A DNA stretch of 13,706 nt from Amoebophrya sp. AT5.2 (lineage: Eukaryota; Sar; Dinophyceae; Syndiniales; Amoebophryaceae). The DNA lies in NCBI GenBank assembly GCA_005223375.1, contig RXOD01005507.1, forward strand, positions 1 through 13,706. The letters are read 5' to 3'. The notes under the pieces are model-generated. The model saw only the letters and a list, made by a program, of their open reading frames with translations. It was not told where the DNA came from and did no database searches. Made by a program: the position numbers and the translations under genes. Shown one piece after another: positions 1-6,788 of this stretch; position 1 is the first letter of the stretch, and each line of letters starts with the position of its first letter.

Positions 1-74
1 TTCATGGACTTCGTGGCCTTGCCTTTTTTCCCCTTCGTGCGTTTCGCTGCCTCTACCTCTCTCTTGCTTTGCAT
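1..74 (-). CDS. Possible 5' end of a Lys-rich protein, cut by the left edge
   Basis: The minus strand reads from an ATG at 74 without a stop to the window edge, giving 24 codons. The peptide begins MQSKREVEAAKRTKGKKGKA and is very rich in Lys and Arg. It has no signal peptide, unlike the other genes whose starts are visible. The start context is favourable (GACCATG, A at -3). A 20-nt tandem repeat lies just upstream at 87-123. Strand and spacing fit the run of minus-strand genes. A basic N-terminus could suit a nuclear or RNA-binding protein, but 24 residues cannot show this. The frame is too short to prove coding. Confidence 0.3.
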   Translation of the reverse strand, partial: MQSKREVEAAKRTKGKKGKATKSM

Positions 75-86
75 GGTCAAAACAAC

Positions 87-123
87 AAGGTCGAGATATA
101 AAACAAAAGGTCGAGATATAAAA
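87..123. repeat. Two tandem copies of a 17-nt TATAAAA-containing unit
   Basis: The unit aaggtcgagatataaaa occurs at 87-103 and again at 107-123 with a 20-nt period. It ends 13 nt before the ATG at 74 on the minus strand. Read on the minus strand it places TTTTATATCTCGACC twice just ahead of the putative start; on the plus strand it reads TATAAAA twice. It could be a promoter element or a small slippage duplication. A promoter role is inference from position only. Confidence 0.45.
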
Positions 124-221
124 TTGATAGCACGGCAGGCTTCAACCAGAACGCCGCAATAAGAGCGAGGAAACTTCCATAATTGAAGCGCTTTAATTTT
201 ACTTTTATTGTAGCTATACTT

Positions 222-488
222 TTACTCTTTGTCTCGCTCCGTCGCCGGACTGATTTGATCGAGACTGGCCACGAGCTCTCCTTGCGGAGAAAGCCGGAGC
301 CGGGTAACCTCCTCCTCCTCACCCGGCCTGGTTATCGAAGACGCAGCCGGCGCTGTCTCACTTTTCGTAAATTTATATACGCTTTGTCCAACTCCAATTT
401 TATCACCATCTTGCTCCACTACAACCTGGCGCGCCGCCGCTGGCTGGGCGGGTGTAATGAGATCAGCAACGGGGGTTAGTTTAACTCT
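222..488 (-). other. Open in-frame stretch downstream of the membrane-protein stop codon
   Basis: This is in the same reading frame as the gene ending at 522. After that gene's TAG, the frame meets a TGA at 489-491 and is then open for 88 codons to a TAA at 222-224. The translation has coding-like composition, for example a stretch TRLRLSPQGELVASLDQISP, but contains no ATG. It could be a further exon reached by splicing, an eroded C-terminus, or chance. On the minus strand an ACTAAC followed by a pyrimidine-rich run and CCCAG near 450-485 resembles a 3' splice site. No clear donor was found. The remainder of 75-521 holds nothing else recognisable. Confidence 0.25.
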
Positions 489-521
489 TCAGAAGCCCCC
501 CATTGGTCCAAGGAACTCAGC

Positions 522-2444
522 CTATGGCGCCTCAGTCGATCTCGCCTCCGAATTAGGTGGCGGCGAGGCTTCTGCGCCCCTTGACTCCGTCGCGCCAAGG
601 TCTGATTCTTCGAGCACCGCGAGGACCATCCGCGCTTCGTACTGCCCCAGCAGGGACGGCGAGTGCTCTTCTCGTCCGACGCCAACGACGCGAATGGTCA
701 TCTCCGGGGGGATGTGCGAGGGGTCATGGTCGGCGGTCGCCGTGTCCGTCGGTGGACGCATGCTGGGCTGTCGCGGTGACTTGCCGCGATCCAAAAAATC
801 GTCCTTCCGCCGTTCGAGTGTTGGCTTGTGATCACGCACGTAAATGGGATACTCCGCGGCGAGCGTAACAGCATGCGGCGCAACATCGACAACGGCGGCG
901 CGGTGTTTTCTCTCTTCGTTCGTGCCCGGCGGGGGTTCCTCGGGAACCACGGTGGACGCGAGTACAGGCGGTGTCGGCGGCTGTCCGTCGTGCGTCGTTT
1001 TGCGACTTTTCACAACTTTGCTTCCGGCTCCGGACGCCCGTTTGGTCTTCTGGTGCTTGCAGCAGGCCACGACGAGGAAGGCGGCAACCACGAGCAGAGC
1101 GGTGGCGAAAACAGCCACTCCTGCTACGGCGACGTTGAACAAAACTTTTATACGCTCCGCCTGCCCCAGGTTCCCCGGATGTCCATGTCTATCTCCAAGT
1201 CCAACGTAGTACACGCACCTTGGCAAATTAAATCTGACGCTACTCTTGAACCCCCCTGGTCTCTCCGTCGTATCGCCGTATCCATACTCCATCTTCTTCA
1301 TCCATTCTGGCATCAGATACTCGCTCGCGGGGCCAGTTTTTGGTCCGCCTTTTTTTTCGTACTGTTCTTGGGTTGCCGCGATGCCCGTGACGGTCTGGTC
1401 TCCGGCAAAAAAGAGCACGCTCCTGTCCTTAGCCTTTTCATGGGCCGAGAACAAAGGAGTGAAGGACATAAACCCGGCGCACCCAAACGACAAGGAGGAC
1501 CCCTCATCTGCACGTCGGTTCCGGTCGAGGCAGAGGCGCTCCGCCTCCTCCTGCGACATGTTTTTCCGCTCGCCGGCGACTTTGCACACGGTTTCCGTTT
1601 GCTCAACATTATCATCTCCACCGTTTGGTGTCGTGGCTCTGCAAGTGCAGAAGCGTTCCAAGCCGACGAAGCGCTCAAAGCCGTTTTTATCCAACCGGCC
1701 GCCTCCTAACCGTTCGCTCAGGGCTAACTCGCTGGGCATAATGGCAAAATTTTCATCCGACCCGAGTTGAAACCTGCGCTCGCGCCGATCCGTCACCTGC
1801 ACGTTTTTGCGCCAGCACGGACGCGAAAGAGACAACCAGTCTTGCAGGTGTTTTTGGACGTGGCCGCTGAAGTCGCCTTTGTCGACATCTGCGTGGCGGA
1901 ACACGCCAATCGGCGTGCGGTGCCACAAGAACAGAACACAATTGCCGCTGTACTGGTACGCCATGCAATCTTCTGTGTCCGTGCAGAGCTTGCGGCAGTC
2001 TTTCTCCTTCTCTGCACCTACCGCCGGCTGAAAAAGGGTCACATCCGAGTTGCAAAGGTCGAGGCCGTTCTTCCGCGTCGGACTCCTGCAGGCGCAAACC
2101 CCGGCCCCGAGGTTCTCGTACGTCGTCGTGTTCGTGGTCACCTCTAAAAGAGCCGACGCCCCCACACCCTGCACTGCCACGCCCGAGCTCTTTCCCGGCG
2201 CTTTTTCCCAACCGACCGGCCGAAGGCGAAGAGCACGAGCAAGGCGGCTCGTAGGCTCTGCCCGGAATGATGAAAAAACGCTCGGGGGAAGGGAAAGTGC
2301 CCCCGGCGACAACGGCTTCAGCTGCTCGCCGAGCCCCCGTGTTGAGTCCTCCTGGCGCTGGCCTTCGGACACTAGTTCAGAAGAGATTGAAACTGCAAGC
2401 ACACTGGGGAGAAGGAAGACCCTCATGGCCTTGGCGTTGGCCAT
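522..2444 (-). CDS. Type I membrane protein with two Cys-rich PAN/apple-like modules
   Basis: A 640-aa frame. An N-terminal signal peptide (about residues 1-22; M7 is an alternative start) is followed by a low-complexity linker and a Cys-rich ectodomain. Module 1 (about 117-170) starts CxCR and contains DCRKLCTDTEDCMAYQYSGN, with Cys at 117, 119, 131, 150, 154, 160 and 169. The C-x3-C-x5-C spacing followed by an aromatic and a last Cys resembles PAN/apple domains. Module 2 (about 266-323) again starts CxCR, with Cys at 266, 268, 287, 305 and 322. One strong transmembrane helix (about 432-460) is followed by Cys-Cys, Lys/Arg and a roughly 180-aa Pro-rich cytoplasmic tail. PAN domains in protists often act in adhesion, so a surface receptor or adhesin is plausible but inferred. 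Start context is AAGAATGG; the stop is TAG. Confidence 0.8.
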   Translation of the reverse strand: MANAKAMRVFLLPSVLAVSISSELVSEGQRQEDSTRGLGEQLKPLSPGALSLPPSVFSSFRAEPTSRLARALRLRPVGWEKAPGKSSGVAVQGVGASALLEVTTNTTTYENLGAGVCACRSPTRKNGLDLCNSDVTLFQPAVGAEKEKDCRKLCTDTEDCMAYQYSGNCVLFLWHRTPIGVFRHADVDKGDFSGHVQKHLQDWLSLSRPCWRKNVQVTDRRERRFQLGSDENFAIMPSELALSERLGGGRLDKNGFERFVGLERFCTCRATTPNGGDDNVEQTETVCKVAGERKNMSQEEAERLCLDRNRRADEGSSLSFGCAGFMSFTPLFSAHEKAKDRSVLFFAGDQTVTGIAATQEQYEKKGGPKTGPASEYLMPEWMKKMEYGYGDTTERPGGFKSSVRFNLPRCVYYVGLGDRHGHPGNLGQAERIKVLFNVAVAGVAVFATALLVVAAFLVVACCKHQKTKRASGAGSKVVKSRKTTHDGQPPTPPVLASTVVPEEPPPGTNEERKHRAAVVDVAPHAVTLAAEYPIYVRDHKPTLERRKDDFLDRGKSPRQPSMRPPTDTATADHDPSHIPPEMTIRVVGVGREEHSPSLLGQYEARMVLAVLEESDLGATESRGAEASPPPNSEARSTEAP

Positions 2445-2656
2445 TCTTGGTACTGGTATTATTGACGGCCGTGTGGTCGGGTACTAACCCCTCCTTGCTC
2501 TACAGTTAGGGTGCGCGCGATGGGATATATGCTTATGCAAGCCCGACGCTACTGTGACTGTGTAGGGCCTTGGCAAAAATACTACCATATTTATAATTGC
2601 CGCCCTGTCCCTGCAGCGTGTACAATTGCAATCAAATGACTCAATGCCGCCAATAG

Positions 2657-2833
2657 CTACTTAATGTCCCGTGTGAGGGCGCGCACATCTTCCACACATT
2701 CACGGATGCATGGCCGAAGCCAGGGACCGAAACCGATGGAGAGCTGTATTTTGATCCAGCGAGCAGTGCGATCATGGAGAATGCGATCGTTATTCATCCA
2801 GCTGAGAAATTTACTTGCGGAAGTGTTCACTGA
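2657..2833 (+). pseudogene. Plus-strand coding-like fragment, module D copy 1
   Basis: After an in-frame TAG at 2654-2656 the plus strand is open for 58 codons to a TGA at 2831-2833. It has no ATG in a position to start the whole frame. The translation reads smoothly, including EGAHIFHTFTDAWPKPGTET. A homologous peptide, EGARIFHTLTDAWTKAGTAT, is encoded at 5742-5801. The family is unknown to me. This may be an exon or a gene relic. A caveat is that the minus strand is also open here (98 codons, 2657-2953), and the differences between the two copies do not clearly favour either strand. Confidence 0.3.
2664..2800. repeat. Diverged repeat module D, copy 1
   Basis: This segment matches 5739-5912 at roughly three quarters identity over its best part, with an insertion in the second copy. 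The shared core includes cacggatgcatgg. It is the most diverged repeat pair in the window, hence probably the oldest duplication. Confidence 0.6.
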
Positions 2834-3595
2834 ACGAGTGCAATCTACCTTCACACCGAAAATATGCGAACCTTCAAGATACGAGAACCGGCTGCATGCA
2901 CTGCATAAACCGAGGGCGTGGCGCCGCATCAACCAAGGGCGTGATCTGCCCATCGCTTCGTCATCGCCTTACATCAATTCCGGCAGGTGTCCGCTGGTCG
3001 TCGATCATCACAGAGATGGGTCCGTTGCGAGCACTGCATCATCATAAGTCGCTCAACCGTCGGCAGATCATCAGTCGCTGAGACGACCACAGGACGCGTG
3101 AGAGTCACTGGTCAGCATCACATGGCTACCCAGAGACGGAAAGCACAAACAGAAAGACAACGCACCAAAATCAAGTAGTTCGCGCGAACATTCGTCCACG
3201 CGAAAATGCCACTGCTGCAGCATCTTCTCGGGAAAAAAACATTGCGAAAATAAAGCGGAACTAACTTGAGGAGCCCTCTGGACTCGAAACGACGTTTATT
3301 TCTCGCATTGATTGATTTTGATTGATTTGCCCAACTTGGGGTAAACGTTCGCAGCACTACGAGCAAGCCCGATTCTCGCGCTGAATGTCTTCACAACGAC
3401 TGTTCTCAGGCTTCACACATGATACAGAACATGTATAGCTGATACAGAACACGAAGACGAAAAAAGTTGGCGCCAGCTTCATCTCGATCTTTCGGAACCT
3501 CAACTTTCATGAGATCAGCATGAGAACAACATGCTGCCCAATCAGTCGCCCCCATCCGAGCGGGAGCGGTTTAGTAAGGATCGATCCCGCGAAAC
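2834..3595. other. Spacer with no recognisable gene
   Basis: About 760 nt between module D and module A. Short frames exist on both strands but none has a convincing start, signal peptide or composition. No repeat of the other spacers is seen here, so this may be unique intergenic sequence. Confidence 0.5.
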
Positions 3596-3695
3596 ACTGA
3601 GCAGGCCGTAGCCAGCCCCGGGCTATTCGCCGTGCCACGACTTCCGCTTTTATTTTAGCTTCTTTCTACTAGAGTTGACATCGCACCACCCAGAG
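3596..3695 (+). repeat. Repeat module A, copy 1 (upstream of the signal-peptide cassette)
   Basis: Runs from actgagcagg to CCCAGAG. It matches 9799-9872 and 11776-11863. Copies 2 and 3 are closer to each other than to this one. All copies carry ttttatttyag, which on the plus strand resembles a pyrimidine-rich 3' splice acceptor and on the minus strand contains AATAAA. Here it runs directly into module B and would form the 5' flank of the small secreted peptide at 3721. Confidence 0.75.
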
Positions 3696-3820
3696 TGCAG
3701 GGGGTGTCCTCAGATGATCCATGACAAAATTGCAAAAATTCACAACGGTGCTCGCTGCAGTGCTTCTACTTGCCGACCCCGCTGAGTTCGTTATGAGTCC
3801 TCTAGCCGCGAAATCGAATA
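3689..3820 (+). repeat. Repeat module B, copy 1 (start codon plus signal peptide)
   Basis: Begins at CCCAGAG and is nearly identical to 11390-11521. A truncated copy lies at 9866-9953. It covers a 32-nt leader, an ATG at 3721 and about 33 codons. Differences among the copies within the coding part fall mainly at third codon positions. Confidence 0.8.
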
Positions 3821-3894
3821 AGGCGAAACGATTTTCAAAAAAAGTGAATTCGTCAAAATTTAAAATAGTTGAGGGCTTTTCTGAAGATAGCTAG
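3721..3894 (+). CDS. Small basic secreted peptide, 57 aa
   Basis: The plus strand reads ATG to TAG for 57 residues. The N-terminus MTKLQKFTTVLAAVLLLADP is a textbook signal peptide: a Lys-containing n-region, a hydrophobic core, then Ala-Asp-Pro-Ala where cleavage could occur. The predicted mature part is about 38 residues, basic and Ser/Lys-rich, with paired basic residues in the stretch NKAKRFSKK. It has no Cys. It lies antisense in direction to the neighbouring large genes and within repeat modules B and C. Two related copies exist at 9898 and 11422. Third-position bias between copies supports coding. It could be a real small secreted peptide or the 5' stub of a larger dispersed gene, as the later part reads into module C. 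Confidence 0.42.
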   Translation: MTKLQKFTTVLAAVLLLADPAEFVMSPLAAKSNKAKRFSKKVNSSKFKIVEGFSEDS

Positions 3895-4014
3895 CACTAG
3901 CAGTCTATGACGTGTCTAGTCTTGCTAACCGAGTAAGGACCACGAGTGCCTTAGATAGAAGTAATGAATTTAGCCAGGGCATCGGGGAGGCCTCTGCAAA
4001 GAAAAAATCCAAAA
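3823..4014. repeat. Repeat module C, copy 1
   Basis: Starts gcgaaacgattttc and ends gcaaagaaaaaatcc. It matches 5938-6118. It contains the near-palindromic gatagctagcactagcag. The reading frames of the two copies do not agree, so it is probably non-coding. On the minus strand the right end reads TTTTTTCTTTGCAG, which looks like a 3' splice acceptor. Confidence 0.75.
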
Positions 4015-4033
4015 ATTAATGGGGAACAAAATT

Positions 4034-4120
4034 ACCGAGTAACGACCACGAGCGCCTTAGAAGTAATTTTCCCAGGGCATCTTCGGGGAGGCCGCTTTAA
4101 AGCAAAAATTAAAAAATCCA
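4034..4120. repeat. Partial tandem copy of module C
   Basis: Repeats the last part of module C (3928-4014) at a period of 106 nt, starting accgagtaacgaccac. It has small indels, including loss of the clean TTTGCAG acceptor-like end. Confidence 0.7.
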
Positions 4121-4324
4121 TGGCGAACAAAATTGTGGCTGATCGAAGAGTCGTCGACCGATGCAGGTCCCGCTGCAGACGCCTTGTTCCAGGCTCCTCT
4201 TCCAGAACCTGCCCGCCGGCTCTGGCGACGAGGGATTCGACGAGGACCACCCACCAGCTCCGTTAAGTAGGCGACCCACCGGCTCCAGATTGAGCGCTCT
4301 CACCAGTCCCGTTAGACGACCCAT
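4109..4324 (-). other. Open in-frame stretch downstream of the 326-aa gene
   Basis: This is in frame with the gene that stops at 4334-4336. It starts with an ATG three codons past that stop and runs 71 codons. Its beginning is built on a degenerate tandem repeat of about 49 nt (4252-4288 and 4301-4334 on the plus strand), which yields PMGRLTG and PVGRLLN. It could be a former C-terminus, an exon or chance; coding support is weak. Confidence 0.2.
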
Positions 4325-4333
4325 CGGCCCCGA

Positions 4334-5314
4334 CTAAGCGGCTTGTTCACCGGCGGCGGCGGCGGCGGGCTCCCTTATGAGCCCTGGGGCTCCAGCAGAA
4401 AGACTAACGAGGCGAAACTCCTTCCTGCGCACGTCACAATAGGCGTCATAGCACTCGTCCTGCCACTCCTGCAGCGCCTGAGGCAATTTTTTCCAACCTG
4501 ATGTGGATGCAGACGCCCTCGCCTCCGCTTCCTCCGCTTCCCATAAATTTAATTGACGGAGCGACTCTGTCAACCGATAAATGAGCTCTCCTACTCCTTC
4601 ATCTTCATCTTCATCTGCAACTGCATCACGCCTGCTTCGCTGAAAGGTTATCGCCTTTTGCTCAGCTTCCAACACCTTTTGCTCAGCTTCCACACGCTCG
4701 CGCAACGTCGCCGGCCCCCGCATATACACTATATAGGTTTTAGAAATCCTCCTCCTCCGTGCGTATACTCCGACCTCCTCCAACGGTCCCAGCCACGCGC
4801 TGCCGGGCTCCATCTCGATCTCACCCAAGTGCTCCGCTGCAACAACTGGAAGCGTGCCGTTTTTGTGAAAATGCTGCCATAACCGGTCGCGCGTCGCCTC
4901 TACCCAGGACGGGTGGTCCACTTGACTAGCGTTGCCCTTCATGTACATGCTGTTGACAACACCGGCGCTCGTTTTTTTGACCACTTCTACCTCCGCCATC
5001 CAATACTGCTCACGGCCGCGGCCGCGAGGTCGACGAAAAACGTGGTCCATCATGGTTGCGAATTCCTCCTCCGGGGTGGGTGCTCCGGGGTTCTGCTGGG
5101 GGGTAGGTGCTCCCGCCGAGCCGGATGTTGGTTGGAAAGTTTTTTCGCCGACCTCGGGTTTCGAAGCGCCCGCCGCGGTCTGGGGGGCAGCCGCGTCCAC
5201 GAAGAACACTCCTGATGTCGAGGGGCCCTGAAAAAAGTCCCTGAACTGGCGAAGGTAGCCGGCCGTACCGAACACCAGGACGAGCGCGATGCTGCGACGA
5301 GACAGAAGCGCCAT
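4334..5314 (-). CDS. Secreted protein with coiled-coil-like segment, unknown family
   Basis: A 326-aa frame beginning MALLSRRSIALVLVFGTAGY, a signal peptide or short anchor. It has a Gly/Ala/Pro-rich linker (about 41-83, with GAPTP repeated twice) and a central mixed region (about 85-200) with possible N-glycosylation at N128 (NAS) and N152 (NGT). A basic patch ARRRRISK lies near 185-192. A charged helical stretch (about 203-265) includes EAEQKVLEAEQK and an acidic run DEDEDE. Two Cys (288 and 293) lie near the end, and the tail is Ala-rich. No domain is recognised. Start context is GAAGAATGG; the stop is TAG. A secreted or vacuolar effector-like role is only inferred from the signal peptide and low complexity. 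Confidence 0.72.
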   Translation of the reverse strand: MALLSRRSIALVLVFGTAGYLRQFRDFFQGPSTSGVFFVDAAAPQTAAGASKPEVGEKTFQPTSGSAGAPTPQQNPGAPTPEEEFATMMDHVFRRPRGRGREQYWMAEVEVVKKTSAGVVNSMYMKGNASQVDHPSWVEATRDRLWQHFHKNGTLPVVAAEHLGEIEMEPGSAWLGPLEEVGVYARRRRISKTYIVYMRGPATLRERVEAEQKVLEAEQKAITFQRSRRDAVADEDEDEGVGELIYRLTESLRQLNLWEAEEAEARASASTSGWKKLPQALQEWQDECYDAYCDVRRKEFRLVSLSAGAPGLIREPAAAAAGEQAA

Positions 5315-5690
5315 TCTTCGATATCAGGATGCAGTTGCTGCTTTATTTCGATGAGTCTAGTTTCCTGCTTGACTGTAAGGTGTAAACGTAAAGTAGAGTT
5401 TGTCACTAGGAATGGTATGAGCTCCGGGGGTGCGGTTGAAATAAGTGATAAAAGATAAAAAGGCACTGCAGCTTTTGCAGACTTGCATCGAATACAGGCC
5501 CGCTTTGATCGCCGAAGCCGTTCCCAATCTCGCGGCTGAGCGACTTTCCTCATCACCAAGCACGCAAGACCGACTTGGATTTCTCAACATTCCGCAGCAC
5601 AAGATCACGTCTGGAACTGGATCGATCCCCGTCCTTTCCTGCTTTCGAATCACTTAGCTGGATCGTCGATTTCGATCTTCACGGTGAAAA
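5315..5690. other. Upstream spacer of the 326-aa gene, nothing recognised
   Basis: A 376-nt stretch ahead of the minus-strand start at 5314. It should hold that gene's promoter and 5' UTR, but I see no element shared with the other gene starts beyond the immediate GAAGA start context. Confidence 0.4.
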
Positions 5691-5888
5691 ATGTACTATA
5701 CATTGGATCTTCAGACTTGTTCGAAAGGACCCCCTGAAAAAGAGGGCGCAAGAATCTTCCACACTCTCACGGATGCATGGACGAAGGCAGGGACCGCTAC
5801 ACCGCTCTGTCAAAAGCTGCTGCATTTTGATGCTGATCCAGCTCTCTTTGTTCCTCACAAATCTTCGCCATGGATGTTTTATTTGTAG
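5691..5888 (+). CDS. Possible 65-aa protein carrying module D, copy 2
   Basis: Plus-strand ATG (context AAAAATG) to TAG. It contains EGARIFHTLTDAWTKAGTAT, which aligns with the fragment at 2675-2734 with about 15 of 20 residues identical. Composition is ordinary for a protein, but there is no signal peptide, membrane segment or known domain. Its place between minus-strand genes and its repeat origin make a relic or chance frame possible. The minus strand is also partly open across the shared core. Confidence 0.28.
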   Translation: MYYTLDLQTCSKGPPEKEGARIFHTLTDAWTKAGTATPLCQKLLHFDADPALFVPHKSSPWMFYL

Positions 5889-5912
5889 AATGTTGCGATC
5901 GGCGTCATCACT
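5739..5912. repeat. Diverged repeat module D, copy 2
   Basis: Second copy of the segment at 2664-2800, longer because of an internal insertion. The right flank around gaatgttgcgatcgg still matches copy 1. Confidence 0.55.
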
Positions 5913-5937
5913 ATCTAGGTGTGACGGTGGCCGAACT

Positions 5938-6118
5938 GCGAAACGATTTTCAAAAATAAACAGAATTCCTCAAAATTTAGAATTGAGGGCTTTTCTGAAG
6001 ATAGCTAGCTCTAGCAGTCTATGACGCGTCTTGCTCACCGAGTAACGACCAAGAGTGCCTTAGATAGAACTAATTTTCCCAGGGAATCGGGGAGGCCGCT
6101 GCAAAGAAAAAATCCAAA
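5938..6118. repeat. Repeat module C, copy 2
   Basis: Matches 3823-4014 with scattered substitutions and indels. It abuts the left end of the long duplication L at 6120, while copy 1 abuts module B. This is a clear case of module shuffling. On the minus strand its right end again reads TTTTTTCTTTGCAG. Confidence 0.75.
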
Positions 6119-6325
6119 ATTCGTTGTGTTTCTTTCTTTCGCTTCTTGCTGTCTCCTCGCTTGCTCTTTCCTCCATCTGTTCCTGCCTTACCCTCAGCCC
6201 TGGGGGATCCTCGCAACTCTAGTAAGGCACTCGAACGTCACTGCTTCATTGTGACCCAGAGCGATCATGTAGTGTTTGTTTCCATATGCATTCATCGATA
6301 TGAGACCAACACCAACACGACTGAA

Positions 6326-6377
6326 TTACAAAATTACAAAAGTATACTAGAACTAGAGGATTACAAAATTACAAAAA
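6326..6377. repeat. Recurrent A/T-rich motif CAAAATTACAAAAA
   Basis: Two copies lie here (6329-6341, 6364-6377). Others are at 9242-9256, 9279-9292, 11352-11367 and 11600-11615, with the variant CAAAATTGCAAAAATT at 3725, 9902 and 11426. The copies at 11352 and 11600 lie outside modules B and L, so the motif recurs independently. Function is unknown. The variant copies lie inside the signal-peptide coding part of module B. Confidence 0.6.
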
Positions 6378-6563
6378 GCGGCCTGAGCGGAAGTGGTGAT
6401 CTCGCCGAGGTGGGTGCGAGCACGAGTCGGCAAGCGGAAAGGAGCTCTGCACCAGCGGCCTCGGAGAGAGATAAAAAGCCAAATTCAAATAAATGATGTC
6501 CAAATAAATAACGGTGGCGACCGAGAGAAAACACCCAATCAGCACGATGACGATTGAGGTCAT
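6369..6563 (-). CDS. Possible small membrane protein, 64 aa, inside duplication L
   Basis: A minus-strand ATG-to-TAA frame starting MTSIVIVLIGCFLSVATVIY, a hydrophobic segment long enough to span a membrane. The homologous frame in copy 2 (9299-9472) is 57 aa. A 6-nt indel within the frame keeps it open, and the C-terminus ends earlier at a TGA. Differences are too few to test for selection. It could be chance in a GC-rich repeat. Confidence 0.2.
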   Translation of the reverse strand: MTSIVIVLIGCFLSVATVIYLDIIYLNLAFYLSPRPLVQSSFPLADSCSHPPRRDHHFRSGRFL

Positions 6564-6578
6564 CTGGGCCTAATGCTA

Positions 6579-6746
6579 TTAAGTCAGACTTTCTTCTCGT
6601 CCTCCCGCGCACGTAGATCTAGATGAGAGGCGGGGCGATTCTTGTCCGGTCGTGTGGGGGAGCGGGAACGTAGCCGCCCGGTCCTGCAGCCATTGCGTCT
6701 CGAAGACGTTCCACAGCGCCGAGTGTCGTACGTTGCTCCCGACCAT
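6579..6746 (-). CDS. Possible 55-aa protein just downstream of the 542-aa gene
   Basis: It is in the same frame as the upstream gene, beyond its TAA at 6789-6791. The whole stretch 6579-6788 is open (69 codons). An internal ATG at 6746 has an optimal context (ACAATGG). The translation includes RHSALWNVFETQWLQDRAAT, whose Trp-rich composition looks coding. The counterpart at 9491-9658 is identical except near the end. It may be a separate small gene, a C-terminal extension reached by readthrough or splicing, or a former C-terminus cut off by a new stop. CCGGTAAGC at the stop resembles a splice donor. Confidence 0.27.
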   Translation of the reverse strand: MVGSNVRHSALWNVFETQWLQDRAATFPLPHTTGQESPRLSSRSTCAGGREESLT

Positions 6747-6788
6747 TGTCTCTACTTCCTTGTGCGCCGGGACCTCAGGGGTGGAAGC

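Noticed and set aside
828..1709. Long plus-strand frames opposite the membrane-protein gene
   Set aside because: They mirror the codon bias of the minus-strand gene, start without signal sequence and read as Arg/Ser-rich, low-quality protein.
3605..3625. Resemblance of module A to the dinoflagellate spliced leader (CCGTAGCCA)
   Set aside because: Only nine bases match and the rest differs. The other copies read agaagcca or ccaagcca, so the match is chance.
6146..6496. Plus-strand frame conserved between L copies (LFPPSVPALPSALGDP)
   Set aside because: It has a non-ATG start and the end differs between copies because of indels; DNA similarity alone explains the likeness.
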